Assembly (NCBI GenBank): GCA_963765935.1
Contig: CAVXXX010000005.1
Coordinates: forward strand, 103,799 to 167,798
Source of the DNA: JAMXLG01 sp963765935
GTDB taxonomy: Bacteria; Vulcanimicrobiota; Vulcanimicrobiia; Vulcanimicrobiales; Vulcanimicrobiaceae
Direction: 5' to 3'
Length of the DNA stretch: 64,000 nucleotides
A program made the translations under genes and the position numbers. How positions within the stretch are numbered: the first letter of the stretch is position 1; the number at the start of each line of letters is the position of its first letter. Below, piece by piece: positions 17,842-27,692 of the stretch. The notes under the pieces were generated by a model. That model saw only the letters and a program-made list of their open reading frames with translations. It did no database searches and was not told the DNA's origin.

Positions 17842-18554
17842 CGCTCCGCAACAAACACGGCACCATCGACGCGCCCGCGCCAAACCTCGATCGGTCCCTG
17901 CGACGCGAGCCATTCGACGAAAGCCTTACTCGGCACCATCATCCCATCAATCGGTTCGAACGCTTGGAAAGTCCCTCTCCACGGCGTGAGCACGAGCGAA
18001 CCGCGAACATCTCGGTACCGCTCGGTCTCTACTTGCGCAATCTCACCGCTCGGCCGAAATTTGAAATCAACCCAAGCGCTAACTCCGCCATCTGTTAGGT
18101 GGGCGCGGAGCGTTTGCGGTTCGCGCTCTTCCCACTCGATCCGCCGATCGCGTAGAAAGGGCGGTATCCAAACGCTTTCCGCAAGAAACCGGGCCAGCGA
18201 TGCTTCGTTCATCTCACGGCTTCCTGGTTGCGCGCCGATCGGAACAATGCCGAAAAGCGATGCGCTCGACGAACCCGCCTGCTGTTCGTACGCGTCCTTC
18301 ACACGAATTCGCATTAGGGGTCCTGACGAAACCCACGCTTCCCATCGGAATGCGATCGGATTCAAGCAAAAGCGTTCGGTCGCGCTAAACGCCATCCATG
18401 GATCGTCGCGATCGGCGCGCAGGACACCGGACTGCTTGAGTCGCGCGCTGGCGATCCTACGTTCATAAGCGGACGAAAACCGCAGATAGTGCTCGACCAA
18501 CGGCGGAAGCGGGTCGCGCTTATGCAACGGCGCGGTTCGAAACGACCTGCGCAA
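17838..18554 (-). CDS. DUF6544/DUF6920 family protein
   Basis: A 238-residue protein recognised by the pattern of the DUF6544 family: LPPLVEHYLRFSS near the start, VLRADRDDPWMAFSATERF, the LARFLAESVWIPPFL motif, then LRAHLTDGGVSAWVDFKFR and the C-terminal WRGRVDG. The family is widespread, mostly cytoplasmic or membrane-associated, and has no proven function; the shape suggests a LolA-like beta sheet. The start is uncertain: the TTG at 18554 overlaps the end of ackA by 35 bases, and another TTG at 18527 is possible. It is probably co-transcribed with acetate kinase. Confidence 0.75.
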   Translation of the reverse strand: MRRSFRTAPLHKRDPLPPLVEHYLRFSSAYERRIASARLKQSGVLRADRDDPWMAFSATERFCLNPIAFRWEAWVSSGPLMRIRVKDAYEQQAGSSSASLFGIVPIGAQPGSREMNEASLARFLAESVWIPPFLRDRRIEWEEREPQTLRAHLTDGGVSAWVDFKFRPSGEIAQVETERYRDVRGSLVLTPWRGTFQAFEPIDGMMVPSKAFVEWLASQGPIEVWRGRVDGAVFVAER

Positions 18555-19554
18555 CGTTATGCGCTATAGAGCCGTTCTCGTCCGCTTGCACGGTCGCAAC
18601 CTGCATCGTGGGATTCAGGAACCTCACGCGTGCCACGATACGCTCGCGCACCTCGGCATTGTGCGTCCCTATACCGCCCGTAAAGACGAGCATATCAACT
18701 CCGCCCAGCTCGACGGCCAATCCCGCAATCGCTTTCGCAGCGGAACGAACGAACATCTCGACGGCAAATTCCGCAGCACGATCCTTACGCTCGCACAGTT
18801 TTCGCAAATCGCTTTCTCCGCCGGAAAGTGCGCGCAGCCCGCTTCGCTCTTCCAATAGCTCACGGACTTGCTGTTCGTTCAGCTTCGAACGCTCGAGGAG
18901 ATACAGCAGCGCGCCGGGATCAAGATCGCCCGGCCGAGTCGACATAAGGATACCGCTAAGCGGACTAAAGCCCATCGTTGTCGCAATCGGGCGCCCATTC
19001 TCAAGCGCGGCCGCACTTGCGCCGTTTCCGAGATGCGCGACGATCGTGCGCGGCAGCAACGTTCCTTGCGAAGAGCGGCAAACGTGCTCGTACGACAGGC
19101 CGTGAAAACCGTAGCGGCGGAGCAGCGAATCGCCGGCGGGTAGCGGCAATACGCGCCCCGCCTCAGGCAAATCCTGGAAAAACGCCGTATCGAAACAGGC
19201 CACTGCGATCGCGTCCGGCAACGCGATTGCCGCTTCGCGTATGACGGCGATGGCGCCGGGCGCGTGGAGCGGATCGAGCGACTGAAGGTCCTCCAAACGA
19301 TGAATCAGGTCCGGGGTGATCTCGGCCGGCGCATCCTCCTCGCCGCCGAACACGATTCGGTGGCCCACCGCGTTGATGCTGCCCGCGAGACGTACCGCAT
19401 CCGCAATCGCTTCGCGTGCGGCCGGTGCCGCATCGACGGGACGCGACGATGTCGGAACGTCCCGCGTCAACGTACACTCCAAGCGCTCATCGGCGAGAAC
19501 GTGTACGGCGTATTTAAGCGACGACGAGCCGAGATTCAAACTAAGAACGTTCAT
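18520..19554 (-). CDS. ackA: Acetate kinase
   Basis: A 344-residue acetate kinase, which makes ATP and acetate from acetyl phosphate. Residues 1-12 give the phosphate-binding LSLNLGSSSLKYAV; the ASKHA signatures GFHGLSYEHV, VAHLGNGASAAA and DMLVFTGGIGTHN are all present, with the catalytic Arg region PGDLDPGALLYLL. It is somewhat shorter than the 400-residue E. coli enzyme, as in many phosphoketolase-linked copies. The ATG overlaps the TGA of the phosphoketolase (ATGA), so the two enzymes are made together: xylulose 5-phosphate to acetyl phosphate to acetate plus ATP. Confidence 0.95.
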   Translation of the reverse strand: MNVLSLNLGSSSLKYAVHVLADERLECTLTRDVPTSSRPVDAAPAAREAIADAVRLAGSINAVGHRIVFGGEEDAPAEITPDLIHRLEDLQSLDPLHAPGAIAVIREAAIALPDAIAVACFDTAFFQDLPEAGRVLPLPAGDSLLRRYGFHGLSYEHVCRSSQGTLLPRTIVAHLGNGASAAALENGRPIATTMGFSPLSGILMSTRPGDLDPGALLYLLERSKLNEQQVRELLEERSGLRALSGGESDLRKLCERKDRAAEFAVEMFVRSAAKAIAGLAVELGGVDMLVFTGGIGTHNAEVRERIVARVRFLNPTMQVATVQADENGSIAHNVAQVVSNRAVA

Positions 19555-21918
19555 GAGTCGTTCCTCGTCCATTTCCAATCTCGAATGTCCGGCATATCCT
19601 CACCGTACTTCTCGATGTATAACTTGTGCTCGACGAGGCAGTCGCGGATCAGTTGCTTCACGTGCCCGGCGCGATCCGACACTCGCGCAACGCGATCGAT
19701 CGCGTCCCCTGCCAGGTGAAAGCGGTCCATTTCGTTGCGCACGACCATGTCGAACGGTGTCGTCGTCGTCCCTTGTTCTTTGTATCCCCGCACGTGCAAG
19801 TTGTCGTGATTGGTTCGGCGATACGTCAACCGATGGATGAGCCACGGATAGCCATGAAATGCGAAGACGATTGGTTTGTCCCGTGTAAAGATCGAATCGA
19901 ATTCCCGGTCGGATAGTCCGTGCGGATGTTGGGTGCTCGGCTGCAAAGTCATGAGATCGACGACGTTGACGACGCGCACGCGCATCTCCGGCAAATGCGT
20001 TCGCAGGAAATCCGCCGCAGCAAGCGTCTCCAGTGTCGGGACGTCACCGGCACACGCCAGCACGACATCGGGCTCGGCACCTTCGTCACTGCTCGCCCAT
20101 GTCCAAATACCGGCGCCTTCGGTGCAATGCTTAACCGCCTCATCCATGGTTAGCCACTGCAGCTCCGGCTGTTTTCCGGCAACGATCACGTTGATGTAGT
20201 CCATGCTGCGCAGGCAGTGATCGAGTACCGAAAGGAGCGTGTTCGCATCAGGCGGCAGATAGACGCGCACGACGTCCGCACCCTTGTTGAGGACGACATC
20301 CAAAAAGCCGGGATCTTGATGCGAGAACCCGTTGTGGTCTTGTCGCCAGACATGCGAACTCAGTAAATAGTTGAGCGAGGCAATGGGGCGGCGCCACGCG
20401 ATGCGCTTCGATGCGGACAGCCACTTCGCGTGTTGATTGAACATCGAATCGACAATGTGGATGAACGCTTCGTACGACGTGAAGACGCCGTGGCGTCCGG
20501 TCAGAAGATACCCCTCCAGCCACCCTTGACAGCAGTGCTCGCTGAGGATCTCCATCACGCGCCCGCCCGCCGAAACGTGCTCATCGCTTGGGAGCACCGC
20601 CGCCGTCGAACAGCGGTCGGTGACTTCGAATACGGCGTTCAGGCGATTCGAAGCCGTCTCGTCGGGAGCGAAAAGACGAAAGCACTGCGGATTCTCGCGC
20701 ATGACGTCGCGCAAGAATTCGCCGGTAGTGCGCGTGCTCTCGTGCGTCACGATGCCCGGGGAAGGGACGTCGAGCGCGTATTGCCTGAACTCCGGGACAA
20801 CGATTCGCCTCAGTACCTCTCCGCCGTTCGCGTTCGGATTGGCGCTCATGCGCTGTACGCCCGGCGGTGCAGCGTCAGCGATCCCTTCGCGCAGTTTGCC
20901 CGACTCGTCGAAGAGTTCTTCGGGGCGGTACGAGCGCATCCACGCCTCCAGCATTCGCAGATGCTCGGGCTTCGCTTCGAAGTCGGCGAGCGGAACTTGA
21001 TGCGCGCGAAACGTTCCCTCGATCGGCACGCCGTCAACGATCTTCGGTCCGGTCCAGCCCTTCGGCGTATGAAGGACGATCATCGGCCACGCCGGACGTT
21101 CTGCAAATCCCGACGATCGAGCAGCCTGCTGAAGCAGACGAATGCGCGTGATTGCGTCTTCCAGAGCAAGCGCAAGTGCTTCGTGCACCGCTTTCGGGTC
21201 GTCGCCAGCCACGATTGCCAGGCTCGTAGCCGTACCCGCGAAGAAGCGCGAGCAGTTCCGCCTCATCGATGCGCGCAAGGACGGTGGGACCTGCGATTTT
21301 GTAGCCGTTCAGATTCAGAATCGGCAGCACGGCCCCATCACGCGCCGGATTCAAGAATTTGTTGCTGTGCCAACTCGTCGCCAGCGCACCGGTTTCCGCT
21401 TCACCATCGCCGACGACGCAGCACGCGATTAAATCTGGATTGTCGAAGACCGCGCCGTAAGCGTGCAGCAAACTATATCCAAGTTCGCCGCCCTCGTTAA
21501 TCGACCCGGGCGCGTCAGGCGAAGCGTGGCTCGGGATGCCGCCGGGAAACGAGAATTGCCGGAAAAGCGCGCGCAGGCCATGCTCGTCTTGCGTGATGCG
21601 CGGATATTTTTCGGTGTACGTCCCCTCGAGGTACGCGTTTGCGACCACCGCCGGCCCGCCGTGACCAGGGCCTGCGATAAATATCGCATTTAAACCGTGG
21701 CGCTTGATCGCGCGGTTCATGTGCGCGTACACGAGATTCAATCCCGGTGAGGTACCCCAGTGGCCGAGGAGGCGTGGTTTGATGTGTTCGATCCGCAACG
21801 GCTCGCGCAGTAACGGATTGTCGAGCAAATAGATCTGTCCGACGCTCAAGTAATTCGCCGTGCGCCAATATGCGTCGACGAGTTGCAATTCGCTTTGTGA
21901 ACGATCAAGTTGGAGCAT
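19551..21918 (-). CDS. xfp: Xylulose 5-phosphate/fructose 6-phosphate phosphoketolase, one frameshift
   Basis: A ThDP enzyme of about 790 residues that cleaves xylulose 5-phosphate (or fructose 6-phosphate) with phosphate to acetyl phosphate. The start is the ATG at 21918 with GGAGG before it. Seen are VGQIYLLDNPLLREPL, HWGTSPGLNLVYAHMN, FIAGPGHGGPAVVANAYLEG, the ThDP motif GDGEAETGALATSWHSNKF and the C-terminal SSHVWRQDHNGFSHQDPGF. The frame breaks once, around 21215-21245, in the segment that should read GYGYEP-x-x-VAGDDP; all else is full length. A single indel in an otherwise complete gene suggests a sequence error. Coupled to ackA. Confidence 0.93.
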
Positions 21919-21949
21919 TGGCGAGCCTCCGCGGCGCAAGTGCGCGGCT

Positions 21950-22039
21950 TCAGAAAAACATGGCCTTAGTGATTTCGACGGTGATGGCATAGAAGACAAC
22001 GATCACAGCGATCACGCCCAGTGTGGACGGGCGGTTCAC
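21950..22039 (-). pseudogene. Hydrophobic C-terminal tail, probable remnant of a membrane protein
   Basis: A short frame of 29 codons reads NRPSTLGVIAVIVVFYAIT and ends KAMFF. It is one transmembrane helix with a short tail and looks like the last helix of a transporter or P-type ATPase; such pumps are common next to phosphoketolase genes. There is no upstream part. It could also be an independent small membrane protein from the GTG at 22039. Low certainty. Confidence 0.3.
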
Positions 22040-22116
22040 ACTGGAGCATATTCATGATCGGATCGCAATCAGCATCGTTTCAAACATGAAGCGATCCTAG
22101 CCAAGGGATTTCCACG

Positions 22117-22273
22117 GGTAAGGAATTGCGTTCCCTACTCATTCCTCGGCGTTCAGGACATTTTCTTCGCGCAGCGAGATACTGCCCGCGATTTGGAAGC
22201 GACATCCGCTGCGGGTATTCGGGAACCCTGTGGGAATCCGCCGCCGTCGCGGTTCCTTCGCAATTCCCTTACC
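22117..22273. promoter_or_regulatory. Widely spaced inverted repeat GGTAAGG(G)AATTGCG
   Basis: GGTAAGGAATTGCG at 22117-22130 recurs in inverse orientation as CGCAATTCCCTTACC at 22259-22273, with one base inserted. The pair lies between the leftward phosphoketolase operon and the rightward BON gene, so it may be two sites for one regulator controlling both directions. No candidate regulator is known beyond the nearby two-component genes. Confidence 0.45.
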
Positions 22274-22293
22274 TTCGCTATTGTTGCAAAGTC

Positions 22294-22590
22294 ATGACTG
22301 ATCGAAGTATCTATGAAAACCCAGCTCGCCAGCCGATCGACGACATCGATCTGGCCGCTGCAATATCTGCCCTCCTGCACAGTCGCGATACTTTGAAGTC
22401 CATTCTTGTCGGCGCTACGGACGGGATCGTAACGCTTGAAGGATCCGTCGGCAGCGCGGAAGACCGCGACAACATCGAGGCGCTGGTGCGGCGTTTTGCG
22501 GGCGTGCGCGACGTGGCGAACGCAATCACGCTGGAAGCAAACGCTGCAACATCAACAGAATGTCATGCGGATCGCCCGGTTTCGGAATAA
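22294..22590 (+). CDS. BON domain protein
   Basis: A 98-residue protein consisting of one BON domain: DDIDLAAAISALLHSRDTLK, then SILVGATDGIVTLEGSVGSAEDRDNIEALVR and a closing AGVRDVANAITLEA. BON domains bind phospholipid membranes or osmotic-stress partners. The ATG at 22294 is chosen because upstream codons are unrelated. There is no signal peptide, so it is cytoplasmic, like the BON modules paired with CBS proteins in low-oxygen regulons. Its last 65 bases overlap the antisense end of the response regulator gene. Confidence 0.8.
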   Translation: MTDRSIYENPARQPIDDIDLAAAISALLHSRDTLKSILVGATDGIVTLEGSVGSAEDRDNIEALVRRFAGVRDVANAITLEANAATSTECHADRPVSE

Positions 22591-22894
22591 CGCCGGACAA
22601 CCCATAGACTTCGGAAAGTTCCTGGATCGCAGCGTCCATTCGAGTGGCCGTGTAGAGTGCAATTTTTGCTGCTGCGGTCTTCGGATCGGCACGAAGCCTA
22701 CGAATGAGTTGTGCGCCGGACATATCCGGCAATGAAAGATCGACGACAATGAGTGCCGGGCGATCGCGTTCGGCGAGCTGTAGCGCAACCTCCGCCGACG
22801 ACGCTTCGAGCGGCACATGTCCGGCAGCCCGTACCAGCGTTGCCAACAGCAGTCTGTTGTGCTCTTCATCATCGACGATAAGTACGTCAGCCAT
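22526..22894 (-). CDS. Stand-alone receiver domain protein
   Basis: A 122-residue single-domain response regulator. It shows VLIVDDEEHNRLLL, the phospho-accepting Asp in ALIVVDLSLPDMSG, the switch position in ALYTATR and the Lys in VIPKPGDP. The ATG lies inside the end of the preceding receiver gene (8-base overlap). With no output domain it would pass a phosphoryl group or bind a partner. It is the third gene of a kinase-receiver-receiver operon. Confidence 0.88.
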   Translation of the reverse strand: MADVLIVDDEEHNRLLLATLVRAAGHVPLEASSAEVALQLAERDRPALIVVDLSLPDMSGAQLIRRLRADPKTAAAKIALYTATRMDAAIQELSEVYGLSGVIPKPGDPHDILLMLQRLLPA

Positions 22895-23266
22895 TGGTCG
22901 CCTTTCGAAGAAATGCCTCGATTGAACCGGCAAAACTTCGCGGCTCGATCGGTTTGGAGATGTAGCCATCGAAGCCTGCGGCCAAGATCTTTTCCTTGTC
23001 ACCGGTCATCGCGAGTGCCGTGACGGCGACCAGCGGCGTGTGTGAAACCCGAGCGTCGGACTTAAAGCGTCGCGCAAACTCGTAGCCGTCCACGTTCGGC
23101 ATGAGAATGTCGGTCAAAACCAAGTCGTAGTCGCCGCTCAGCGCGCTCGCCAGCCCGGCAGCGCCGTCCGTTTCGCTTGATACTTGATAGCCGAGCGTCC
23201 GCAACAAATAGGTGATGAGCTCGAGGTTGGCCGCATTATCTTCGACGACGAGAATGCACGCGGCCA

Positions 23267-23267
<1 letters not shown>
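22887..23267 (-). CDS. DivK-like stand-alone receiver
   Basis: A 126-residue single receiver with ILVVEDNAANLELITYLL, the acceptor Asp in YDLVLTDILMPNVDGYEF, the Thr in AVTALAMTGDKEKILAAGFDG and YISKPIEP. This is the DivK/CheY-like form that usually receives phosphate from a hybrid or PAS kinase. Its GTG start overlaps the TAG stop of the kinase gene by one base. The output is probably protein contact with the second receiver or a diguanylate-type partner elsewhere. Confidence 0.9.
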
Positions 23268-24385
<1,118 letters not shown>

Positions 24386-24602
24386 GCATGCCCCGTTTCG
24401 CACGTTGCGGGCGGTTTCTTTCGCGATCCTTGAGCTGCAGCAGAGGCCGGTGCGCGTGTTCGCCGGCACGATCGGCATCAGATCTCTACGAGGGCAGCGT
24501 GACGCCCGTGATTAATTCGTGCTATCAAGTCAGCGGCCCAGCTGCTGCGATTGCGCGTGTGGAAAGCGGCCACGCTCGTGGAACGTCGCAATCACGACGT
24601 GA

Positions 24603-25751
24603 CTACTGATTCAGCGTGTAATTGAAGATGGGCGTCGTCCACCAGATGTACCAACGCCACACCGGCTTGTTGTTCGACTGCGTATAGACTTCGCTGTAGG
24701 CGCGAAGGTACTTCGCAATAACGAATGATAGGTCACCCGTTCCGTATTGTGTGTAGGTTCCGAGACCGTCATTGGTCCACTGTTCGCGCACGCTCGCGTA
24801 GAGCCAATGCGAGTGGAAAAACGCCTGGTAGAGCTCGGCGGAGAAACCGTGTGCGCTCGCGGCAGGAAGCTGGAATCCGGTGTTCGGGTCTGCGCCGGGA
24901 TTGTTGTCACTCGTGCCTTGGTAGAGCAGAAACGCACCGGGAATCCCGCCGCTAGGATCGCGCTCCGCGTACCCGCCCCATGTCCAATAGTGATCGACAC
25001 CGGTCGATACGGGAACGGTTCCAACCGAGCCTACATAACCGATTTGCAGCGGTTTAATCGGATTCGCGAGCGCAGCTTGATATTGGAACGTTTTGTCGCT
25101 CGTGATGAAGTCGCTCGAACCGCTCCATCCCGCGTCGGAGTAGAGCCATCCGGCATCCAGTTCATAGTTCGTCTTCACATACTGAAGTTTTGTACCCCAC
25201 CGGTTGGCGTCCGTTAGGTATGCGTGCTCACCGACAACGAGCTCCGGCGGCGCAAACGGCGCGATATCCGCCCACATGCTAAACGGCGACGGTCCGGGCG
25301 CCTCGATCTTGCCTACGAACAGATGTCCGTCGCGGTGAAGTAAGTTGTTGTATGCGAGCCACAGGGTATCAAGATCGCCAGCCGCGCTCTGTTGCCAAAA
25401 CCACTGCTGCGCGTGATAGGTGAAGTCGCTCCCTACTGCGCCGACGGCATGGACCGCAAGGTTCGCGGCATTCGGTTTGGCGGGGTTGTTCGGGTTTCCA
25501 GTCGATGAATCATAGTTCACTTGTTCACCGATCCAGGCCGGAAACGCACGCCGCAACGTGTGTGGATCGAGCGACGCGTATCCGGTGCGTTGGACATACC
25601 GCCCGTAGGCGTTGAGCGTCGGGACCATAACATGGCACGTGTCGCAGTTGATTCCGTATGCTTGCGCGAACGGCGGCATCGCTTCCGCGCGTGCAGCGAA
25701 GGCACCGAAGAGCGCTAACGCGACCGCGGTAAAAAAATAGAGCCGTTTCAC
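24603..25751 (-). CDS. Cyc2-like fused monoheme cytochrome-porin
   Basis: A 382-residue outer-membrane protein. The GTG start overlaps the cupredoxin stop (GTGA). A signal peptide (residues 1-24) is followed directly by one c-type heme motif, CDTCH at about residues 36-40, in the setting FAQAYGINCDTCHVMVPTLNAYGRY. The rest is a series of amphipathic, aromatic-rich strands (for example YHAQQWFWQQ, LYASVREQWTND, YLRAYSEVYTQS) that would form a beta barrel. This layout, a heme plug plus porin in one chain, is that of Cyc2 iron-oxidase-type porin cytochromes. The role could be extracellular electron transfer. The likeness to Cyc2 is in architecture; sequence homology must be tested. Confidence 0.7.
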   Translation of the reverse strand: MKRLYFFTAVALALFGAFAARAEAMPPFAQAYGINCDTCHVMVPTLNAYGRYVQRTGYASLDPHTLRRAFPAWIGEQVNYDSSTGNPNNPAKPNAANLAVHAVGAVGSDFTYHAQQWFWQQSAAGDLDTLWLAYNNLLHRDGHLFVGKIEAPGPSPFSMWADIAPFAPPELVVGEHAYLTDANRWGTKLQYVKTNYELDAGWLYSDAGWSGSSDFITSDKTFQYQAALANPIKPLQIGYVGSVGTVPVSTGVDHYWTWGGYAERDPSGGIPGAFLLYQGTSDNNPGADPNTGFQLPAASAHGFSAELYQAFFHSHWLYASVREQWTNDGLGTYTQYGTGDLSFVIAKYLRAYSEVYTQSNNKPVWRWYIWWTTPIFNYTLNQ

Positions 25752-26101
25752 GGCTCTACGTTGATGTTCAGCTTCATATCGGCATGACCCGCGCCGCAGA
25801 CCACCGAGCAGTGGACGACGTATGTTCCGGCCTTCTTGGCCGTCACAGTGACGGTGCTGAATTTGCCGGGCGCGATCGTGGTTTGCGCAATGCCGAGTTC
25901 ATCGGATTGGATACCGTGCACCCCTTCGCTCGAGGTGAGGCGCAACTCTTGCGGTTCGCCGGCCTTAAGTGTGATGGTGTCCGGCGTGAACTTCCAATTC
26001 GATGCGACGATATCCATCGTCGGATGTGCGTTTACCGGTTTTAATCCGAGCATTACCGCGCATGCGAGGAGCACTACGAATATGATGAACATTTTTTTCA
26101 T
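25748..26101 (-). CDS. Exported CuA-type cupredoxin
   Basis: A 117-residue exported protein (from the ATG at 26101): a signal peptide MKKMFIIFVVLLACAVMLGL, then a single cupredoxin domain with all CuA ligands, the His in SSEGVHGIQSD and the cluster CSVVCGAGHADM (Cys-x3-Cys-x3-His-x2-Met). It resembles the soluble domain of oxidase subunit II without the membrane hairpin. It probably carries electrons in the periplasm between the porin cytochrome encoded directly downstream and the terminal oxidases. The gene pair overlaps by four bases. Confidence 0.85.
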   Translation of the reverse strand: MKKMFIIFVVLLACAVMLGLKPVNAHPTMDIVASNWKFTPDTITLKAGEPQELRLTSSEGVHGIQSDELGIAQTTIAPGKFSTVTVTAKKAGTYVVHCSVVCGAGHADMKLNINVEP

Positions 26102-26280
26102 ACGAAAAGCGTACGCTTTGAGTTCGCACCACAAGAGAACGCCTTGGGAAGAACCGGAGCGAAGCCGGGCGCGCTACAAGCCCGTGGACAAGAGTTCAGC
26201 GAACGGGTCCACTCCCAATTTCTTAGCCCACGGATAACCAGAAAATCGCGGCGAACTTCACCGACTAAGGAGGTCCGCCC

Positions 26281-26490
26281 GTGCGCAAGTCCCGGTACTC
26301 CGACGAACAGATCGCTGCTGCCCTACGGCAAGCTGAAATCGGCACGCCGGTCACTGATATCACGCGTAAGCTTGGCATCAGCGAAGCCACGTTCTACACC
26401 TGGAAGAAGCGTTTCGGGAGTCTCGGCACGCCCGAGATCCGTGAGTTGCGCCAACTGCGCGACGAAAACGCGAAGCTGAACATTAGTTGA
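26281..26490 (+). CDS. IS3-family transposase OrfA
   Basis: A 69-residue OrfA with the helix-turn-helix RYSDEQIAAALRQAEIGTPV followed by ITRKLGISEATFYTWKKRF, and the start of the leucine-zipper helix RELRQLRDENAKL. The normal continuation, in which OrfA runs in the -1 frame into OrfB, is broken by stop codons right after DENAKL. Confidence 0.85.
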   Translation: MRKSRYSDEQIAAALRQAEIGTPVTDITRKLGISEATFYTWKKRFGSLGTPEIRELRQLRDENAKLNIS

Positions 26491-26544
26491 TGGGTTTGAG
26501 AGTGTAAAAAAAGTGTGATGGGTGCGGGAAAACTAGATTGCAGG

Positions 26545-27356
26545 ATCTGGGTGCGGCGTGCGTGCGCGATTCTTACGGTCAATCATCGTGCGGTGCGCTA
26601 TTGTTCGGTTCGAACGGACGTAAACGCCGCGCTGCACATTCGTATCGAAGAGCTCGCGGCGAGTCGAATTCGCTACGGTCAACGTCGTATCTATGTGCTG
26701 CTTCGTCGTGAAGGATGGCATGTAAACATCAAACGCGTCGGACGGATCTATCGCGCCGAAGGCCTGGCAATACCCACAAAAACGCCTCGCCGCCGGCGTG
26801 CGGCGACTATCCGAGAACAACTACCGATTCTGACCGCAGTAAATCGGAGTTGGGCGATGGATTTCATGCACGGCGTCCTCGCGGATGGCTCGAAGATCCG
26901 CCTGTTAACGATAGTCGATATGTTTAGTCGTGAGAACGTGGCTTTGGAGGTCGACTTTGGATTCAAATCGCCACAGGTTACGGAAGTATTGCGACGATAG
27001 TTGCCCAGCGCGGAACACCCAGCCGGATTCACTGCGATAACGGCCCCGAGTTCGTATCTTTGCACCTCGATCAATGGGCCTATTGGAATGGTGTAAAGAT
27101 CGTCTTCTCGCGAGCAGGGCGCCCATCAGACAACGTATTTTGCGAATCAATCAACAACCGCGTTCGACAAGAATTACTGAATCCAACCTGGTTCGCATCG
27201 CTTGAAGATGCTCGACGTGAGGCCGCTATGTGGCGCGTCGACTACAAGCGCAATCACCCGCACAGTCCGCTTGGCGACCTCACGCCCGAAGAGTTCGCGA
27301 AGCGCGCATCGAAGAACAATCAACAAGCCGCGATTTCAAGCCCTTCCGCGGGATAA
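26545..27356 (+). pseudogene. IS3-family transposase OrfB, frameshifted
   Basis: Most of an OrfB integrase is visible: IRYGQRRIYVLLRREGWHVN, the first catalytic Asp in SWAMDFMHGVLADGS, the second in IHCDNGPEF, and the Glu in NVFCESINNRVRQELLNPTWF, ending in the NHPHSPLGDLTPEEF motif. One indel near 26995-27002 splits it and the N-terminal part is corrupted. The family is IS3, group IS407-like. Not functional as read. Confidence 0.8.
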
Positions 27357-27464
27357 AAATTGGGGAATGACCCCATCGCATTACCTCTGGACCTATCCGT
27401 GGCATAACTCAGGGCTACACGTCACTCGGTTGAGGTCAGGCCCCGCGTTTGCCTGCAAGAATAT

Positions 27465-27692
27465 TCCGCCGGCTGCCGCGAGCGCTGCAGCGATGGCGCC
27501 GGCCGAAGTTCCGCCGATTCGGCGCAACCGGAATCGTTTAGCAATTTCAAAGACGACGGGCGGATAAACGATGCCGCTCGTAACGCCGCCCTTCATAACC
27601 AAGTCGCAATCCGAAGCGACTCTCGATCCGGACCGGGAACCGTCGTGTTCATGGACGGAGCTTTCCTTCGAGTATACGCTCACGAAATGCAC
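27465..27692 (-). pseudogene. Patatin-like phospholipase, N-terminal fragment
   Basis: The minus strand reads CDLVMKGGVTSGIVYPPVVF, then RLRRIGGTSAGAIAAALAAAG, the oxyanion-hole and nucleophile motifs (GGxxSG and GTSAG) of the large patatin-like family. After this the similarity ends abruptly about 100 bases from the right end of the IS element, and the remaining roughly 300-1,000 residues, with the catalytic Asp, are missing. It overlaps the end of the BTAD regulator gene slightly and would have been its downstream partner. Confidence 0.7.

Larger units (their letters stand above)
26205..27373 (+). mobile_element. IS3-family insertion sequence (IS407-like), degenerate
   Basis: About 1.17 kb bounded by imperfect inverted repeats: GGGTCCACTCCCAATTTC at 26205 on the left, and the reverse of the right end, GGGTCATTCCCCAATTTT, ending at 27373. 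It contains orfA and orfB of an IS3-type transposase. A stop and small deletion separate orfA from orfB and a frameshift lies before the second catalytic Asp, so the copy is no longer active. It lies between the cupredoxin operon and a truncated patatin gene. No clear target duplication was found. Confidence 0.75.
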
